From positions 1-35,006 of the forward strand of contig NBMH01000012.1 of NCBI GenBank assembly GCA_002084875.1: a DNA stretch of 35,006 nucleotides. The letters run 5' to 3'. The position numbers and the translations under genes were made by a program. Below the pieces are notes generated by a model that worked only from the letters and a program-made list of their open reading frames with translations, had not been told where the DNA came from and ran no database searches. This DNA is from Anaerolineaceae bacterium 4572_78. GTDB lineage: Bacteria; Chloroflexota; Anaerolineae; 4572-78. The first letter of the stretch is position 1. Every line of letters starts with the position of its first letter. This document shows, one piece after another, positions 25,129 through 33,093 of this stretch.

Positions 25129-27399
25129 CTATGGGGAATCATAAATCGTAAACTTTTTTGTCATTGCTAATGTTTGATTATTGAATACAACTTCAAGATA
25201 ATATTCTCCACTATTACCTCCACTCAAAAATAAATCATACTGCCCGCGTACAATTTCATCATCTGCCCAATCTGTCATGGGATAATGAATGCCAGCCGCT
25301 AATCCTGACCATGTCGCCATAATGTCCCCATGCCGATTGACCACACGTAGAGCAATATTTTCGTTTTGGGGTAAATTTGTTGGCTTTTGCCAATAAAGAT
25401 TGACATGCATGGCTTCACCAATATGTATTGCTGTTTCAGGTTGAGAACGGTATCCTAACTTATATAAATCATAGCCTAAAAGAAATGGTGTATACAGTGT
25501 ATGTTGCATCTCAAATGCCTCAATGGGAAACGGCGATTCGGCATGCATTATCGAAATCGTAGTCAATTCGAGATAATCTAGGCTTGTGTTGACAGGTAAA
25601 CGATTGCCCGTTGCAACAGAATACAATCCCATGATGAGGCGATAATCGCCAGGCGGCGTACCAGGTTCAATATAAATTCCATGTCGGTCAGGATAGAGTT
25701 GATGAGGTTGCCATTGTTGTGTTGGAGTTAAAGGCAAAGCATCACGTTGCCCGATAAGTTGATTGGCATTGTTTAATAACTGAATAAAAACGGTATAATT
25801 TTCTGTAATATTGTCATCTGTCTGCCAGGTTAAACCTACTTGTAGAATATTTCCGATTGATAGTTCATCAGGTGATATAGTGTAGTTAATCAGAGAAATT
25901 ATTTTCCCAAAACGCACATCAACAGAAATAGGTGGCAAGGTGTTGTGTTCGCCTGAGACGGCATAACTTACCAAACGGACATTTCCAAACCATACATCAC
26001 TTGCCTTGAAAGCATGCTGATGGAGCCAACCTTCAATGATACCGTCAGGGTCAGCTTCTTGTGTTGCCCAATAAATGCCATAGATTCGGTTAGTTTTACT
26101 CGTAATCAATTCCAATTCGGTGATGGTCTCGTTTGGGTTGATGGGTCTTGTTCGAGGTAATGGATAAATCGGTGTGTTACCATGATAGTAATAGCTGATA
26201 ACTTCCTGTTGACCTGGAGCATGAATTATGATTGCATCATCATGGGTGGCAATTGCCCCAATAAATTTGCTAATGCCTCGATAGTTGTCGCGTTGAAATT
26301 TGGGATTGAAATAGGTTGCTGATAAAGATTGAAAGCTGGGAATTGCGATTAAAATGATGACAAAGCAAGCTTTATCTCTCCAAACTCTTATTCCTTCACC
26401 TACGAGGAAGTTCCTGCCTCGTATGAGTCCGAGTCCCATCAAAATACAAAAAGCAGGACTTGCCACAAGTAGAAATTTCAAATAAGCAGGGCGGAATAAA
26501 ATAAATGTGATGCTAATTGGTAAAAATAGCCATAAGATAATCAAGCCTTTTTTGCTAAGACCTGAAATGCTTTTAAAACCTTTCAGGTCTAACCCCAAAA
26601 TTATCAGCACAACAAAAAAAATAACCCATCCATAATGGACAACTTCACTTGACACCCCAAAACTCAAATAGCGGATAATTGTCCATGCGATTTCAAACGA
26701 TGTTGCCTCTTTCATCAGAGAGGGCCATGTCGTGATTTGGCGATAGGCAGTTGGTAGCCAAGGCATGTAAAAAATCAATGGAATGCATTGCACTACAAAC
26801 CATTGCCAAAGAAGTCGTTTATTTTGCCACAAAAATGCAATAGAAATAACATTGATTATAATCAAGATGACAGGAAATGTATATTGGGTGTAAAGCCCCA
26901 TCGTGGCAAAAATGACATAGCCCATCAAGTAAGTTAGGTTTTGTTTTTCAATCCAACCCACAAACATCACCACACATCCTGTCCCCAAAACTGCCAAAAG
27001 CATGTACATTCGTGTTTCTTGGGCATAATAAATTTGAAATGGTGACAGCATGGCAACCCACATGGCTATCAAGCCGACTTTCCTATCAAATAATTGCCAT
27101 GCCAAGCGATAAATCATAACCACCAAAATAACGCCGAGCATGGCTGATAGCGACCTAGTAGCAAATTCACTATAGCCAAAAAGCATGAGCCATATTTTTA
27201 AGAGCCAATAGTAAAATGGAGGGTGAATGTCATAAGCGGTACGGCTGGCAATTTCGGCAAAACTAACTTGAGCTAATGCCAAGCTATTTCCTTCGTCTGA
27301 CCACAGCGATTGCATGCCTAGATGATAAAAACGTAATATTGTTGCCAGTAAAATGAGAAGGTAGGGAATAAAGGGAAGTTTTTCTTTTATTTTTTTCAT
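25129..27399 (-). CDS. GT-C (GT39-type) membrane glycosyltransferase with in-frame palindromic insertions
   Basis: A 756-residue protein. The first periplasmic loop has SLWSDEGNSLALAQ (Asp/Glu catalytic pair) and the second DIHPPFYYWLLKIW; further on is YYAQETRMYMLL. This is the classic layout of polyprenyl-phosphate-dependent GT-C enzymes. About 11 membrane segments span residues 8-400, then a beta-rich C-terminal region (about 480-756) follows with two similar domains (VGLTWQTDDN; HVNLYWQKPTN), as in other Chloroflexota members. Repeat-derived codons interrupt loops: LDLKGFKSISGLS (26558-26590) and GRNFLVGEGIRVWRDKACF (26359-26423), both in frame. The last codons (DSP and stop) touch a repeat cluster. 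The gene reads through without stops, so it may still be functional. Confidence 0.85.
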   Translation of the reverse strand: MKKIKEKLPFIPYLLILLATILRFYHLGMQSLWSDEGNSLALAQVSFAEIASRTAYDIHPPFYYWLLKIWLMLFGYSEFATRSLSAMLGVILVVMIYRLAWQLFDRKVGLIAMWVAMLSPFQIYYAQETRMYMLLAVLGTGCVVMFVGWIEKQNLTYLMGYVIFATMGLYTQYTFPVILIIINVISIAFLWQNKRLLWQWFVVQCIPLIFYMPWLPTAYRQITTWPSLMKEATSFEIAWTIIRYLSFGVSSEVVHYGWVIFFVVLIILGLDLKGFKSISGLSKKGLIILWLFLPISITFILFRPAYLKFLLVASPAFCILMGLGLIRGRNFLVGEGIRVWRDKACFVIILIAIPSFQSLSATYFNPKFQRDNYRGISKFIGAIATHDDAIIIHAPGQQEVISYYYHGNTPIYPLPRTRPINPNETITELELITSKTNRIYGIYWATQEADPDGIIEGWLHQHAFKASDVWFGNVRLVSYAVSGEHNTLPPISVDVRFGKIISLINYTISPDELSIGNILQVGLTWQTDDNITENYTVFIQLLNNANQLIGQRDALPLTPTQQWQPHQLYPDRHGIYIEPGTPPGDYRLIMGLYSVATGNRLPVNTSLDYLELTTISIMHAESPFPIEAFEMQHTLYTPFLLGYDLYKLGYRSQPETAIHIGEAMHVNLYWQKPTNLPQNENIALRVVNRHGDIMATWSGLAAGIHYPMTDWADDEIVRGQYDLFLSGGNSGEYYLEVVFNNQTLAMTKKFTIYDSP
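26359..26382. repeat. Half family-1 repeat inside a coding sequence
   Basis: GACAAAGCAAGCTTTATCTC then TCCA matches the family-1 right half (16149-16172) with four differences. Read on the minus strand it encodes WRDKACFV in frame within the GT-C protein. Confidence 0.8.
26401..26423. repeat. Palindrome inside a coding sequence
   Basis: TACGAGG / CCTCGTA arms enclose a smaller AGGAA-G-TTCCT palindrome. The minus strand reads RGRNFLV in frame. It lies 18 bases from a half family-1 repeat, so the two form one composite insertion in a loop of the GT-C protein. Confidence 0.75.
26558..26590. repeat. Family-2 palindrome inside a coding sequence
   Basis: AGACCTGAAA ... TTTCAGGTCT (33 bases, 10-bp arms) is a diverged member of the family at 6901-6934. 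It encodes LDLKGFKSISGL in frame between two membrane helices of the GT-C protein. Confidence 0.85.
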
Positions 27400-27498
27400 C
27401 TTCTTTTGAGCAATATATCACAGAAATATGTTAAAATCAAATTTTGACTTGGGCAATTGCATTATATTTGTAGCATAATTTCAATTCGTTTGTTGTTG

Positions 27499-27507
27499 TG
27501 CTATAAT
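27499..27507 (+). promoter_or_regulatory. Extended -10 promoter element
   Basis: TGC-TATAAT in the context TTGTGCTATAATGC, identical to that before the RNB gene. No good -35 hexamer at the usual spacing, which fits an extended -10 promoter. It lies 29 bases before the ATG; AAGG lies between. Confidence 0.6.
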
Positions 27508-27536
27508 GCCAACATAAAAAAGGTAACAAATTAATC

Positions 27537-28076
27537 ATGAGTCGTTTTGAAAAAGAATTAAAACAAGTAGTTAATCGTCTCTTCACTCGTCCTGTTATAT
27601 CGGCGAAGGAGTTAATTCGCCGTTCTGATTTGCGTCAAGAATTGGAAAAACGATTAGATACACTTGGCTTAGGGTTGGTAATCAATACTAAGCATGAGTT
27701 AGCAATGGTATATGGTTTGCCCGAATTTGAAGATGTGGATACGCCTAGCAAAGAATGGGTCACAGATACAATGAAGGCAATTATCGTAGCGTTATTTATT
27801 CATCTGCGTTTGCCATATCTGCATGCCGATGGACGGGCTAATTCTGAATATGACCCGAATACCATGCCCAAAGTTAATGTGGATACGGTTAAAAAATTAT
27901 TACCGAATCTAAGTGAAAGCCAAATTAAACCTGCCTTGTCAAGTTTAAGACGGCTTAAATATTTAGACGGGGACACACTTGGACCTCGATTATTGACTTT
28001 GCCTGGCACAATGAAGATAAGGCAAGCATTACTTGACGAGGAATTTTTCTATAGTTTTGAACGAAACGACGAATAA
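27537..28076 (+). CDS. Conserved-looking protein of unknown function, possible winged-helix fold
   Basis: A 179-residue soluble protein with no signal peptide or membrane segment. The N-terminus is charged and helical (MSRFEKELKQVVNRLF). The middle has RLDTLGLGLVINTKHELAMV and KAIIVALFIHLRLPYLHADG. The C-terminal third (VDTVKKLLPNLSESQIKPAL then LRRLKYLD) reads like a helix-turn-helix with a short wing. The general pattern recalls small winged-helix subunits of SMC-like complexes (MukE/MksE/DUF4194), but no SMC partner is adjacent, so this is only a lead. Promoter and ribosome binding site are visible and a terminator-like hairpin follows, so it is probably a single-gene transcript. Confidence 0.65.
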   Translation: MSRFEKELKQVVNRLFTRPVISAKELIRRSDLRQELEKRLDTLGLGLVINTKHELAMVYGLPEFEDVDTPSKEWVTDTMKAIIVALFIHLRLPYLHADGRANSEYDPNTMPKVNVDTVKKLLPNLSESQIKPALSSLRRLKYLDGDTLGPRLLTLPGTMKIRQALLDEEFFYSFERNDE

Positions 28077-28139
28077 TTAAAAAAGGAACCGCCCTAGGGG
28101 TTGGGGTCTAAGTGAATCCGTGAAAACTTGCATAAAATG

Positions 28140-28170
28140 CGAGTATTTTCCCGTACCAAATACTCGTTTT
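28140..28170 (+). terminator. Terminator-like hairpin after the 27537-28076 gene
   Basis: CGAGTATTT, 9-base loop, AAATACTCG, then TTTT. The 9-bp stem is AT-rich, so strength is uncertain. Confidence 0.55.
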
Positions 28171-28260
28171 AATACCGTTGAGAAATCCTCTTAAGCATGT
28201 TAAAATTAAAAATAAAGCAATAGAGCTTCAAACTTCGATTTGACTTATGGAGGGTTTATT

Positions 28261-28740
28261 ATGACACAGTTAATTGTTTCAATCTTTATTCAATGGTTAG
28301 TTGTACCAAGTATTATTTTAGGTGTTTTCAGTTTTGCCACAACCATTATCGCCAAAGCCCCTAAGGGCGAAATCAATGTCTCAGCACATGGTGGTTTTTG
28401 GGCTGGTATAGTTCTGTTTGTTATGTATGTTGTTAGCCAAATCGGTCAGGTTAGTTTACCACACATTTCTTTAGTATTACCTGTTTTAAAAGTAGAACCA
28501 CTTGGGCTTGGCTTGGTAATTGGTTTTGCATTGGTAGGTATAGTACGGTATGTCATACATACTCGATTTGTCGGTTTACTTAGTTTACTACTCATTTCAA
28601 TGAGTGCCACAATCCTTTTTCAGTACGTTTTCTTTGCAGATTTACGTAGCATTATGCTTTCCTCAACACTAGGCTTCGCATTTGGAGCATTACTCCATAT
28701 CTCGATTTTCCCAAATTCAATACGGGAATTGTGGAGTTAG
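28261..28740 (+). CDS. Small polytopic membrane protein of unknown function
   Basis: 159 residues from the ATG at 28261, which has GGAGG 8 bases upstream; an ATG 21 bases earlier lies before that site and is rejected. Five hydrophobic segments fill most of the chain (SIFIQWLVVPSIILGVFSFA; GGFWAGIVLFVMYVV; LGLGLVIGFALVGIVRYV; LLSLLLISMSATILFQYVFF; TLGFAFGALLHISIF), with one polar loop (KAPKGEINVSAH). No family was recognised. A strong inverted repeat separates it from the convergent histidine-kinase pseudogene. Confidence 0.7.
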   Translation: MTQLIVSIFIQWLVVPSIILGVFSFATTIIAKAPKGEINVSAHGGFWAGIVLFVMYVVSQIGQVSLPHISLVLPVLKVEPLGLGLVIGFALVGIVRYVIHTRFVGLLSLLLISMSATILFQYVFFADLRSIMLSSTLGFAFGALLHISIFPNSIRELWS

Positions 28741-28746
28741 AAATTA

Positions 28747-28780
28747 GGAGTTGGAAGAAGAATATTTAACTTCCAACTCC
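28747..28780. terminator. Bidirectional terminator between convergent genes
   Basis: GGAGTTGGAAG, 12-base loop, CTTCCAACTCC: a perfect 11-bp stem lying 6 bases after one stop codon and 4 bases before the other. T-rich sequence follows on the plus strand. Confidence 0.7.
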
Positions 28781-28784
28781 AATT

Positions 28785-30946
28785 CTATTTCTTAAGCAAC
28801 TCTCGAATCTGCCTCATTTGAAAATTATCAAGCAAGTGGCGGAGTTCAGCTACGAATGGTTTATATGTTTCATCACTATTTTCAAGGGAATCAATTGCTT
28901 GTCTAAGATTTTTTACTCTTCCTTGTTTGGCTAACTTAAGCAATTTATCCATTTCTTTAGCATTAGGCATAATCAAAGATGGCAACGGCATACTGTCCAT
29001 AGGTGTAACAATTTCAGCTACTGATTCCTTATAAAGCCATGTCAGTTTTAGATGAACCGCCAATCGTTGCAAGAAATGTTCAATATCAATTGGTTTAGGA
29101 ATGAACTCATCACAGCCAATTTCAATACTTTTTTGTCTGTCTTCAGGAAACACATTTGCCGAAATGGCAATGATAGGTACATCACTAAAGTCAGGTAATT
29201 CACGTATTAGTTCCACAGTTTCATACCCATCTACAACAGGCATTATCAAATCAACCAGAATAATATCCGCCTTAAATGTCTGTAATTTTTCTAAGGCATC
29301 ATGTCCATTTGCAGATTCTTGAACATTGAAACCAATTGGACTTAAGACATTAACCAACATTGAACGACTTTCAGTCACTTCGTCCACGAGCAAGATATTG
29401 GGTTTCATGCCATGAATACCGATAATTTTTTTGTGTTCTGCTTTGGACAAGCGACCATGAGGCGGGCAACCACGAGATGTTGCCCCTACAGGAAATGTTA
29501 ATTCCATCCAAAAGATACTGCCACGCTCCAACGTACTTTGGGCATGTATTTTCCCGCCCATGAGTTCGACCAGCTGTTGACTAATCGGTAGTCCAAGTCC
29601 TGTTCCTTTAGCGACAATACGTTTATGTCTCACTTGTTGGAAAGGTAAAAATATCTTATCCATATCTTCAGGGGCAATGCCAGTCCCTGTATCCTCTATC
29701 TCAAAACGGATTTTTACCAGTTGATTCTCTTCAGGAACACAAAAGTTTAAGCTTTTGTCTACTGTACTGACTCGAAAATAAACTTGTCCCTCTGGAGTAA
29801 ATTTAACCGCATTTCCTAACAAATTAATCAATATTTGCCGTAGACGTTTTTCATCAGCAGATATGAAATCAGGTATATCATGAGATATATTGTATGTAAA
29901 TAGGATTCCACTTTGTTCAGCCCGCATACGAAATAGGTCAATAATATCAGATAAAAAGGGATGTAATTTAACTTCATCAAGCATCAGTTCAATTTTGCCT
30001 GCTTCAATTTTTGCTTGGTCCAAAATATCGTTGATGAGTGTTAACAGATGTTTGCCACAACGGTAAATAATATCTATATCACTTTGTTGTTGTTCAGTTA
30101 GGACATCATCTCGTTGCAGGAGTTGAGCATAACCTAAAATCCCACTTAACGGTGTACGTAACTCATGACTCATATTCGCTAGAAATTCACTTTTTGCTCG
30201 ATTAGCGATTTCAGCAGATTCTTTTGCTTTTTGTAAATGTGATTCAGTTTTCTTTTGTTGAGTTATATTTTGAGTCATGACCATGCCAACCATAACATTG
30301 CCATTTTCATCTTCAATGGGGACGATGTATTTCAGGGGAGGAAATTTCTTGAATTGTTTTGCCTTCTAAAATTTCTTTATCAACATTCAATTCTGTCCAT
30401 CCTCTTCCCTCAACCAATAATAAACGTAAATCTTGATTAAACAGCAGAATGCCACCATTAGGGAAATTTTCGGCAAAGGTGCGGTATAACCGTTCCGTTT
30501 CCTGCAATTGACGATGTGCTGTAGTTAATTTCTCTGTTCGTTCCGCAACCAATCCTTCTAAATGATGGCGATAGCGATTAAGTTCTTCTTCCCTTTGACG
30601 AAGTTCGTCATTTTGCAATTTCATTTCGATTTTTTGACGTTGTATTGTTGTATGTGTTTTGATACGTGCCAGCACTTCTGCTTGTTGAAATGGTTTGGAT
30701 GTCTTTTGTCCTTTCATTCGCTTTTATATGCCGACATACCTCAAAACCGTTCATGCCAGGCATCATGATGTCAAGCAAAATAAGGTCAGGCAGTAAACGT
30801 TCCAAGATACGAATACCACTTTTACCACTGACTGCCATCATCGTTTTGAACCCCGAACTATCTAGGTAATGGAGAAGTAAATATAAATTGGCAGTATCAT
30901 CGTCAATAACTAAAACGACGGGACGGTTTTTTTCTTGATTATCCAT
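28785..30946 (-). pseudogene. Hybrid histidine kinase (REC-PAS-HisKA-HATPase-REC) broken by two deletions
   Basis: Three successive frames make one sensor. Frame 1 (30946 to about 30700) is a receiver domain with the phospho-Asp in LLDIMMPGMNG, stopping at ERTKDI. Frame 2 (about 30700-30338) resumes at SKPFQQAEVLARI, so about 25-30 residues with the conserved Thr and Lys region are lost. It continues with a coiled coil and the start of a PAS domain (YRTFAENFPNGGILLF) to TIQEI. Frame 3 (about 30338-28785) resumes at KYIVPIEDENGNVMVGMVM, having lost most of the PAS domain, then HisKA (SHELRTPL), HATPase (NAVKF, DTGTGI, GTGLGL) and a second receiver (ILVDLIMPVVDG). The third frame alone has an ATG at 30293, so a truncated kinase could be made. 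A palindromic repeat sits in frame after the HATPase domain. Confidence 0.82.
29464..29485. repeat. Palindrome inside the kinase coding sequence
   Basis: GGGCAAC, 8-base loop, GTTGCCC followed by CCTACA. It is read in frame as VGATSRGCPP in the linker between the HATPase domain and the second receiver domain. It is markedly more GC-rich than the flanking codons. Confidence 0.75.
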
Positions 30947-31038
30947 TAGTTTTTATTTTATCGTGCATAATTTTTTGTGTACAAGCAATTAAAAGACAAC
31001 GCTTGTGAAAACAGCATAATATAGTTATAATGGTTTTG

Positions 31039-31971
31039 CTAAAAATTGCAAGTTAGGGTGGCTACTTTCATCACTGCCGCCTCCTCAAAATTTGACAATG
31101 ATACATCAAACCAATCAATATTTTCATCTGTCAAGCGAAACCAGTTATACTGTTGACGAATGAAACGGCGTGTTTCTCGTTTGATTAAAGCTACAGATTC
31201 ATCTAAGGTAAGTTCCCCTGTTAGATACAAACCCAATTGCTTATAACCTAAACCTGACATTGACGGTAAATCCAAGCCGTAACCTTGTTCCACAAGATTT
31301 TGCACTTCTGCCAATAATCCTTGAGCCATCATGGCATCGATGCGTTTGTCAATGCGTTCGTATAACTGTTCACGAGGCATTGTCAAACCAATTTGTACGA
31401 TATGATAAGGCGGGGGCGTTTTTTTCTGATGCACACTAATAGGGATACCCGTTTTGTAATACACTTCTAAGGCTCGCACTACCCGCCGAATATTTCGATA
31501 ATCAATTTTATTCGCAGCTTGAGGGTCAACTTGGAACAACTTATCATGCAACTTTTTTGCTCCGAATGTATCTGCTTCATGATACAATTTATCTCGAAGG
31601 GTATTGTCAGGTGGCACATGCGGAATACCCCAACCTTCAATAACGGACTTAACCCATTGTCCTGTTCCACCGACAAGAAGCGGTAACTTTTCTTGAGCAT
31701 GAATGTTATTAATTATTTGATAGGCTCTTTCTTGAAATTCTGCTAAAGTTAGAGTATGATTAGGAAAGAGAATATCAATTACATGATGATGAGCAGCCGC
31801 CAATTCATCAACGGTAGGTTTGGCTGTACCAATATCCATCATCTTATAGATTTGACGGGAGTCAGCCGAAATGATTTGCCCTTGAAATTTTTGAGCAATA
31901 TGTATAGCTAATTTAGTTTTTCCGATGCCTGTTGGCCCAACAATACTAATTAACGGTGCTTCAGGACTCAT
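31039..31971 (-). CDS. miaA: tRNA dimethylallyltransferase MiaA
   Basis: The 310-residue length is typical. P-loop GPTGIGKT (12-19), DSRQIYKMMDIGTAKP (38-53), the LLVGGTGQWVKSVIEGW motif and the C-terminal SGLGYKQLGLYLTGE and RRFIRQQYNWFR segments are all present. It adds a dimethylallyl group to A37 of tRNAs reading codons starting with U (family knowledge). No clear ribosome binding site is visible before the ATG at 31971. It is divergent from the hydrolase gene and lies 92 bases after the kinase pseudogene start on the same strand. Intact. Confidence 0.96.
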   Translation of the reverse strand: MSPEAPLISIVGPTGIGKTKLAIHIAQKFQGQIISADSRQIYKMMDIGTAKPTVDELAAAHHHVIDILFPNHTLTLAEFQERAYQIINNIHAQEKLPLLVGGTGQWVKSVIEGWGIPHVPPDNTLRDKLYHEADTFGAKKLHDKLFQVDPQAANKIDYRNIRRVVRALEVYYKTGIPISVHQKKTPPPYHIVQIGLTMPREQLYERIDKRIDAMMAQGLLAEVQNLVEQGYGLDLPSMSGLGYKQLGLYLTGELTLDESVALIKRETRRFIRQQYNWFRLTDENIDWFDVSLSNFEEAAVMKVATLTCNF

Positions 31972-32050
31972 GTACCAATGCTATTTTACGTGAATTTCGG
32001 TAAGATATTAATGGTGATATAAAATTTTCATACTTTTTGTTTCATGTAGA

Positions 32051-32067
32051 ACAGGCAAGGTGCCTGT
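32051..32067. repeat. Short palindrome
   Basis: ACAGGCA-AGG-TGCCTGT in the miaA/hydrolase divergent gap. It looks like another of the small dispersed palindromes, but no second copy was found in this window. A TATAAT at 32085-32090 may serve the hydrolase gene. Confidence 0.5.
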
Positions 32068-32119
32068 GGTGCATGAGGCATACGTATAATTATACATATT
32101 TTTTGCATTGAGGCTAATA

Positions 32120-32938
32120 GTGGTTGCTGTTGTTACTGAACGAGGTTTTGTTCATTATGAAGTTGTCGGTCGTGGACAACCAGTTATTTTGTTGCACGGT
32201 TGGATTGGCTCATGGGGGCTATGGCATAACACCATGGACTCATTAGGCGATAGATTTCGTTGTTATGCTCCCGAATTTTGGGGATTTGGTAGTACAAGTA
32301 ATAATGGAGGCGGATTCCAAATTGACGACTTCGTAGAAATGGTTGATAAGTTCATGGATAGACTAGGCATAGATTCTGCTCCTATCATCGGACATTCGAT
32401 GGGGGGTACGGTCGCCTTGAGTTTGGCGTTAAATAAACCAGAACGGGTTAAACAAATTATCGTTGTTGGGTCACCCATCGTTGGCAAATCATTAAGCCTT
32501 TGGTTACGAATATCAGGGCAATCATGGGCGGCAAAATTATTATGGAAGTTCCCCATTTTGTTGAATACATTTTTAAAGTTGTATGCTTATCAAATAACAA
32601 ACAAACCAAGTATTTGGTATGATATGGTCATCAAAGATGTTTCAAGTACTACGCTCGATTCTTTTTTTAGAAGTATCAGCTCACTTCATAAGACAGATTT
32701 AACCACGAAAGTACATGAAATTGATGTACCAATTTTGGGCATTTATGGTGAACAAGATGTTGTCGTTGCCCCAGCCCAAGCTCAAGTATTAACAAAAAAT
32801 ATACCTCATGCAAAAACTGTCTTGCTACCCGACTCTGGACATTTCCCCATGCTAGATGAATTGGAAATATTTAATGACCATCTGCGTTATTTCCTAGTCA
32901 ATCAAGATATGTTGCCAAATCACAATCAGTTGTTTTGA
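32120..32938 (+). CDS. Alpha/beta hydrolase
   Basis: 272 residues from a GTG at 32120, chosen because TGAGG sits 6 bases before it; an upstream TTG (32108) has nothing comparable. The fold is clear: oxyanion loop VILLHGWIGSWGLW, nucleophile elbow GHSMGG (Ser), acid in GEQDVVV (Asp) and catalytic His in DSGHFPMLDE. A variable cap lies between about 130 and 205. The substrate cannot be told from sequence; esterase, lactonase or haloalkane-type activities share these motifs. A single gene divergent from miaA, followed by a family-1 palindrome. Confidence 0.88.
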   Translation: MVAVVTERGFVHYEVVGRGQPVILLHGWIGSWGLWHNTMDSLGDRFRCYAPEFWGFGSTSNNGGGFQIDDFVEMVDKFMDRLGIDSAPIIGHSMGGTVALSLALNKPERVKQIIVVGSPIVGKSLSLWLRISGQSWAAKLLWKFPILLNTFLKLYAYQITNKPSIWYDMVIKDVSSTTLDSFFRSISSLHKTDLTTKVHEIDVPILGIYGEQDVVVAPAQAQVLTKNIPHAKTVLLPDSGHFPMLDELEIFNDHLRYFLVNQDMLPNHNQLF

Positions 32939-33000
32939 TAAATAAAACTAAATCTTGCAAAAAATTCATTCCCATGCTAAAATGTTCATGCTTTGTATTT

Positions 33001-33050
33001 TGGAGCGAAAAAGCTTGCTTTTTCATGTCAAAGCAAGCTTTGACACTCCG
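33001..33050. repeat. Family-1 50-bp palindrome
   Basis: Outer arms TGGAGCG / CACTCCG, inner AAAGCTTGCTTT / AAAGCAAGCTTT around TTCATGTC. It lies between the hydrolase and the GH18-like gene, 44 bases before the latter's start. Confidence 0.9.
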
Positions 33051-33093
33051 GATTTTATTACATTTCTCAATCAAAAAATAGGAGTTATTAGAC

